From contig NC_080590.1 of NCBI RefSeq assembly GCF_029962835.1, positions 57,472,001 to 57,536,000 on the forward strand: a stretch of DNA of 64,000 nucleotides. The letters run 5' to 3'. Each line of letters begins with the position of its first letter. The stretch's first letter is position 1. The DNA is from Magnolia sinica (taxonomy: Eukaryota; Streptophyta; Magnoliopsida; Magnoliales; Magnoliaceae). A program made the position numbers and the translations under genes. Below, piece after piece: positions 58,877 through 64,000 of this stretch. The notes under the pieces were generated by a model. The model was not told the origin of the DNA. It saw nothing but the letters and a program-made list of their open reading frames with translations, and did not search any database.

Positions 58877-59100
58877 GCTGGGAGAGGGATGTTGTAGGGA
58901 GAAGGAGATCGAGAGAGGGAGGGAGAGTGAGAGGGTCGAGATCGGAAGAGGGAGAGGGAGATCAAGGGAGAGGGAGATTGAGAGAGAGGGTTGAGATCGG
59001 GAGAGGGAGATGGAAAGAGAGGGAGATCGAGGGAGAGGGAGATCGAGAGAGAGGGTTGAGATTGAGAGAGGGAGATCGAAAGAGGGAGAAGGAGAGGGAG
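58787..59100 (+). repeat. GA-rich satellite: (GA)n with GGGAGATCGAGAGAGG units
   Basis: A pure GA run at 58832-58872 sits within tandem, variable units of GGGAGATCGAGAGAGGGAG and GGGTTGAGATCGGGAGAGGG. It lies immediately beside the edge of the ABCC piece. Confidence 0.92.
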
Positions 59101-59242
59101 GCGTTTTGGGCATTTTGAAGGGATTAGGGCATTTTGGGTATGAAAATAATCAAGTAATCTGTGGTAGATTTACATAAACGTGACTCTCGGGCCATGTGGG
59201 CTCCACTTAGAGGGTTCTAATAGAATCCATTCCATCCATCTG

Positions 59243-59500
59243 TTTCAAAATAATACAATAAACTATAGTAATAAGAAATAAGAATATACAACAATCAATT
59301 GGGACACACCAACAAAAAATTGATAGTAACAACGTACAACAACCACTATTCGAGCACGGTTCATTTGTTTCAAAATAATACAATAAACTATAGTAATAAG
59401 AAATAAGAATATACAACAATCAATTGGGACACACCAACAAAAAAGTGATAGTAACAATGTACAACAACTATTATTCGAGTACGGCTCACTACCGTTTCAA
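59243..59500 (+). repeat. Tandem duplication, 125-bp period
   Basis: Two nearly identical copies start TTTCAAAATAATACAATAAA at 59243 and 59368; a third begins at about 59495 but diverges at once into the CACTA subterminal zone. Few differences between copies, so a recent duplication. Confidence 0.95.
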
Positions 59501-59571
59501 ATCAGAAACGGCTTAAAGCCGTTTCTGAACCAAAACACTGACCATACCGTTTTGGTGATTTTGGTGTAGTG

Positions 59572-61160
59572 CCAGAGAAGCACCCATCTCCGATTCACCC
59601 AACATTCCCCAAATTCTTAGGTTGACTCATTCATCTAAAATTCATATGATTCACACCTATCATATGACAATGGAAAACAATCTGTGTTAGTTTCCCAAGG
59701 ACAAATTTTCATTCTCCATTGGTGAAAAGAACTCTCACATAAATTGAACATAAGTCCTAGATTTTTCATTCCTTCTTTTTTATGTTTTCTTTGTTCTTTT
59801 TTCTTTTTAATTTTCTGAAGTCCTAGAGTATTACTTCAGCCTAAGAAAAAGGCTTAACAATTTTATGAAGAAAAAGAAATTAAAAAAAAATAAAAACTAG
59901 TTAGGAGTTCCCATTCCTCCTGAATGGAAATGTTCCATTTCCAAGATTAAGAAAATGAAATGACAATAAATCTTCTGAAGCAATAGTTGTTAGGAGTCTA
60001 TGGGCTCTTACCAAAATAATGAAACTAGTCGTCAGCTCAATCTTGACAGATTCGATTAGGTGTTCTAAATCTGTAATCTAACTTGAGTAAGATGCCTTGA
60101 GGCACAAATTCCAAACAGTTGAAATACATAGTTTCAATATCTCAATGTGGAAGCAATACTATAACATACAAAATTATGGATGTTTGGATGCATTGTTTAG
60201 AGATGGAAGGGGTAAAACACAAGCATCTTTTTGATGGTAAGAGAAGATAAGTTATGCAAGGGATTTGGCCATTAAAGATAAACATATTGAAACACAAATA
60301 CATAATAGATTGAAATTAATTATGATATTGCCATCTAAAATGGGGGAAATTTGCATAAAATGATGGACATGATTGTTTCCTTGGCCTTTGTTGATGGGGT
60401 TAGTAGATGTGTGAAACTGATTAGTAAAGAGCAAGAGAGAAACATGGAGGATGGATAACCATCAGTTCTGCCCTAATATGAAGAATAGATGTAATCAGTT
60501 CAAGATTTTCACTGATTCTTCTCACTACTACGAGTAAAGAACAATTCAAGTCACATAATCAAATCCACTCCTATAAAATCAATCGAAATTGTTCCTAATT
60601 CGGATAGCAAAACCAAGAAATTTTCTAAGGATCATTTCTAGGGTTCAAATTAGTTCCCAAATTTTTGCAAATATGAAAAAAAAAAAAAAAAAAAAAAACA
60701 GCAATATATTTGTTGTTTTTTGAATCTGTTGCACCCGATGGTCATGATCTTATCCAAATTACGAAAAAGAAGTCCATATGCCTAATTCAATGGTGATTTC
60801 CCCACAACTATGCTGCCTCTGCCTACTGTACACACTTATGTGCATCAAATCTAAGCCTTTTAAAATAAGGCCCCCACTATAGATGAATCACAGTGCAAAT
60901 TCGTCACTTTACATGCTTTATAGGATCACAAGAATAAAGGAAAACAAAAGTGTACTTAATACATAGTTGCAAAGGATATGCACTAAACAAATAAATTATT
61001 CATAAAAGCACAAGAATAATGGGATCACATGAATAACATTAATTACCATACTTTCATATCAACAAATATCAGAACAGAAAATTCAAGAGTCAAAATAATA
61101 GGGAAGTACAAGAAAACCTTACTAGATATTGTATCATAAACATGTTAAGAATGAAAATTA
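59572..61160. other. Flanking sequence without recognised genes
   Basis: AT-rich, with an A-run of about 22-24 at 60676. No protein family was recognised on either strand until 61162. Confidence 0.5.
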
Positions 61161-61161
61161 C

Positions 61162-61270
61162 ATCTCACAAGCCTATTCTGCTAATGCTTTGGTAAGTGAT
61201 TGATGCCTAATTTCATCTTGTGCATATAAGCCAGTCCATCCAATCCATTTTGCCTCGAGCTCCTTCACAC
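61162..61270 (-). pseudogene. Unassigned exon-like segment
   Basis: Between a GTCACAG acceptor and a GTAATT donor the minus strand reads VKELEAKWIGWTGLYAQDEI, RHQSLTKALAE, then one stop. The regular, charged reading suggests a true exon of a conserved gene, with one stop acquired. I cannot name the gene. No transposon ends surround it, so it may be a remnant of a host gene or another captured piece. Confidence 0.5.
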
Positions 61271-61375
61271 CTGTGACAAAATGTGAGAAATTTGAATGGA
61301 TGCTCTATCTCATCCCATTATGTAAAGAGGTATATATGTCAAAATATGATCACACATTTAGACGATGGACTATGA

Positions 61376-61378
<3 letters not shown>

Positions 61379-61408
<30 letters not shown>
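61379..61408. repeat. (GT)n microsatellite
   Basis: About 15 GT units, directly upstream of the LINE homology. Confidence 0.95.
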
Positions 61409-61410
<2 letters not shown>

Positions 61411-61417
61411 TTCTCAG

Positions 61418-62280
61418 GTGCTCCTCAAGTTCGGATTTCATCCCTTTTGGATCTCTACTTTACAACGGTGTTCGACTGACATGTGGTTTTCTATTCTCAT
61501 TAACGGAAGAAGCTTCAATTTTTTTAAGGCTAGTAGAGGTCTCAGACAAGGTGACCCAATATCACCTTCAATATTCATCCTTGCGGCAAAAGTGCTTAGT
61601 AGGGGCATCTCCAATCTCTTCTCTTTAGGGATCTACTGACCATACAAGCTTCCCATGAGCTGTCTTAATATCTCCCACCTCCTTATTGCTGATGATGCCA
61701 TATTATTTCTTAAGGCAGGTTGTCCAATGTGCGTACTCTCCTCAGTTTCATTTCTGATTATGAAAGGGCTTCAGGGCAGAAAGTTAATACTTCCAAAACT
61801 TCATTCATTGCTCCTAAGTCGATGTCCATGGCCAAAGCTCAAAGATTAAGCAACCTAATAGGATTCAAGCAAGCATTCTTCCCCATGGTCTACCTTGGTG
61901 TCCCTCTTACCAAAGGGAGAATAACCGCACCAATGCTGCAGCCTCTCATCTAGAAGATTGCCAATAAAATTGATGGTTGGAAGGCCAAGCTCCTCAACCC
62001 AGCAGAGAAATTAGTGCTCATCAAGCATGTCCTAACCAACATCCCGATCCACCTCATGTCAGCTATCAATATTCCGAAAATGGTGTCCAAATATCTTGAT
62101 AGAACCATCACCAACTTCTTCTGGGGCAGTTCGGAAGGTAATTTCAAAAGACACTGGATCCGTTGGTCAAAGATTTGCATTCCAACAAAAGGAGGGTTGG
62201 GTATTAGAAGCACAAATGATATAATGCAAGCTTTTCAAGCGAAGATGGGATGGAATATGATGCAGGGGACATCTCTTTAG
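61418..62280 (+). pseudogene. LINE reverse transcriptase, partial
   Basis: LLKFGFHPFWISTLQR, then FKASRGLRQGDPISPSIF (motif with RQGDPISP), LLIADDAILF (catalytic ADD box), FISDYERASGQKVNTSK and VYLGVPLTKGRI are in canonical order. Thumb-like SAINIPKMVSKYLDRTITNF and NFFWGSSEG follow. The frame changes near 61640-61720 and stops occur at 61952 and 62280. Not functional. Confidence 0.93.
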
Positions 62281-62331
62281 GCTGAATTCTTCTTAGCCAA
62301 ATACTTTAGGAAATTCCTCATTAAAAAGGGA

Positions 62332-62880
62332 ATGATTAAAATGGCCTCCTCCCCTGGATGGAAGGAGATTTGCAGAACCTTGCCATTCACATTCCATCAC
62401 TCCAGATGGCTGGTAGGCGAAGGAAATATCAGCTTCTGGTTCTCAAATTGGAGTGTGCGTGATTTTTTGTCTGCAGCAGCTGAGGAGACTATTCCTCCTC
62501 ACCTCCTGCATGTCCTAGTCCGAGATGTTTTCTCCTCAAATGGGCGATACAGCACCTCAGATGTCGTTCGAGTCCTTCTAGCGGCAACTCTTCAGACCTT
62601 ATCCCTCTGCATTGATTTTACTCTAGGCAAAGTCGATAGATTCATTTGGGACCTCTCCCCTTTCGGCAAATTCTCCATCAAAGCAGCATGGAGCGGATCC
62701 AGACTACGTCAACCAAATCAGCTTTGGACTAGATGGCTCTGGAATAAAATCCTACCTCCGAAAGTAGCAATTTTTGTATGGAAGGCAATTCATTGTGTTG
62801 TCCCTGTCGACATGGCGGTGCAACAAGTTGGTATTCCCATGGCATCGAAATGTGAATGTTGTGCTCAGATCAATCACATG
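62332..62880 (+). pseudogene. LINE zf-RVT connection region
   Basis: SPGWKEICRTLPF, RWLVGEGNISFWFSNWSV, FGKFSIKAAW and LWTRWLWNKILPPKVAIFVW are followed by CECC, the start of the zinc finger. After that the homology breaks and resumes near 63025 (EDAEHLFYQGCIARSVW), suggesting an internal rearrangement of about 150 bp. Confidence 0.88.
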
Positions 62881-63429
62881 TTCCTCCCTCCACAGCTCAT
62901 TTCCTCTCTCTCCTCCCGGGCTCTAGGTGACCTGATCTACGACTTACGCCAGTCTTGCTGATGATCACCCAGCTACATGTACATTACCGTTCATCAACCA
63001 TTCTCTATTTTAAGCCAGCCTGCACATGCTCTAGAGGACGCAGAACACCTGTTCTATCAAGGCTGCATTGCTAGGTCAGTTTAGAGCTTTTTCTATAAGC
63101 TATTTGATCTTCCTTTCATCCAAAACTAACCTCTCCTTCACAGAATTCAACAATGGACAACAAAGGCCAACTCCAAATCCAGGTTTAAGATGCTCATTGG
63201 TTTTACCCCATCCTTTATCATCTGGGAAATTTGGCTAAGCAGGAACTCGGCCCGATTCGAGGTCAAATTTATGTCGGCTAGCTCGATCATCCATAAAGTT
63301 ACAAGTTGGCTAAATGAGATCGTCCCCTCCATTAATGCCCCTGACAAGAAATCCCTGTCTAAATCCATCACCCTCCAGCTTCTCAAAATTAACAATCCCT
63401 CTCTGTCTGAACGAAGGAAGCCTATTCTT

Positions 63430-63924
63430 GTTACTTGGGCCAAGCCTCCATCAGGGTGGCTGAAGCTCAACACTGATGGTTCTTCGAGAGGTAATTTGGG
63501 CCAAAGCCGTGGCAGGGGTGTCTGTAGGGATTGCCACAGCTGGTTTATCTTTGCATTCTCGAGAAGTTACGGGGTAAAGTCTAACAATTTTGTGGAAGCT
63601 TAGGCCATGTTGGACGGATTGATTATTTGCTCTAACCTTGGGTTAACCAATATTGTCATGGAATCGGATTCAAAGCTCTTAACAACTTCGGCTTCGGACC
63701 CTTCAGCCCCCAGTCCTTGGAATATATGGCATATCATGGGTGCAATTCACCAAATTAGGGGGAGGCTCAATCTTTCCTTTAGCCACATCTATCGTGAAGG
63801 GAATTCGATGGCCGATGCTCTGGCGAGGTTAGCTAGCGAAGGATGCCCAGATACAATCTTTCAATCCACTTCTCTCCTCTCGAGGTTAGCTAGGGGATTG
63901 CTTGTTCTTGATAAAACCAGTTAA
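63430..63924 (+). pseudogene. LINE-encoded RNase H domain
   Basis: WLKLNTDGSSRGN carries the first catalytic Asp, then SNNFVEA with the Glu. After one stop come ILVMESDSKLL-type wording (MESDSKLL, second Asp) and SHIYREGNSMADALARLA (final His/Asp region). This is the plant RVT_3-type RNase H found at the C-terminus of L1 LINEs. One stop separates the two halves. Confidence 0.9.
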
Positions 63925-64000
63925 GATCTCTAGAAATCCCTGATCTCGGTAGTTTTGTGTTTTCCTGCTTTTGGTATTTTCTCTGTCCATTTTGATTTTT

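Larger units (their letters stand above)
54544..59571. mobile_element. Probable CACTA transposon carrying ABCC, beta-galactosidase and CYP77A pieces
   Basis: The left end, CACTAAAATCATC, leads into TTTAGGAACGGTT/AACCGTTCCTAAA subterminal units. The right end, inverted, is CACTACACCAAAATCACC, with TCAGAAACGGCTT/AAGCCGTTTCTGA units. The left terminus is shortened relative to the right, and the flanks (TTA and CCA) give no target duplication. The pairing is therefore likely but not proven; the right end could instead pair with the orphan end at 2178. Three captured genes lie inside, all on the minus strand. No transposase is seen. Confidence 0.62.
61418..63990 (+). mobile_element. L1-type LINE, 5'-truncated
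   Basis: Plant L1 order is readable: second half of the reverse transcriptase, thumb region, zinc-finger connection (zf-RVT) and RNase H. The endonuclease and the first part of the reverse transcriptase are missing, so the element is 5'-truncated, as LINEs often are. Several stops and frame changes occur along it. The 3' end lies close to the window edge; neither poly-A tail nor target duplication could be seen. Confidence 0.92.

Noticed and set aside
58677-59118. Three overlapping open frames with Glu-Arg or Ser-Leu repeats
   Set aside because: They come from the GA-rich satellite; only the minus-strand ABCC reading outside the satellite is meaningful.

Overview
This looks like nuclear DNA of a flowering plant. 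The window holds plant-type CACTA (En/Spm) transposons, a Ty1/copia element with a Met-initiator-tRNA primer site, a plant L1 LINE with an RNase H domain, and exon pieces of plant genes with plant-type introns. Many diffuse repeats built around GTGGGCCC...CACCATGATGTATGTG are familiar to me from magnoliid-type genomes; that placement is inference. I see no intact host gene. The window is a stack of transposable elements carrying pieces of host genes.

Layout. 1-2177 is featureless. At 2178 an orphan CACTA end begins. 3285-12469 is a non-coding, LTR-like unit on the minus strand (TG...CA ends, near-perfect 5-bp target duplication). A second copy of the same family (6405-11091, plus strand) sits inside it. 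12970-13538 carries three exons of a phospholipase D pseudogene (minus). 13758-23925 is a Ty1/copia relic with both LTRs and a perfect 5-bp target duplication, split by a third giant LTR-like unit (16300-20886, perfect CAGAC duplication).

23971-54067 is the core. An outer CACTA-like element (ACC duplication, about 10.5 kb of its own sequence) carries a ClpD exon and phospholipase D exons. It has been split by two further CACTA elements. One is 27518-35050 (TAT duplication; minus-strand pieces of UBP1, RFC1 and a phospholipid:sterol acyltransferase). The other is 39065-51144 (TCT duplication; a CRINKLY4 piece and a 0.9-kb inverted repeat). A further probable CACTA, 54544-59571, carries minus-strand pieces of an ABCC transporter, a GH35 beta-galactosidase and a CYP77A-type P450.

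59572-61417 is mostly quiet apart from one exon-like piece. 61418 to the end is a 5'-truncated, decayed L1 LINE.

The main story is gene-fragment capture. Fragments of eight recognised and several unrecognised host genes lie inside four non-autonomous CACTA elements, usually all on one strand within an element and often with intact splice sites. The elements are arranged as if they could make chimeric transcripts. No CACTA transposase is recognisable, so mobilisation must have come from elsewhere. All family assignments are by reading motifs; no database search was run.
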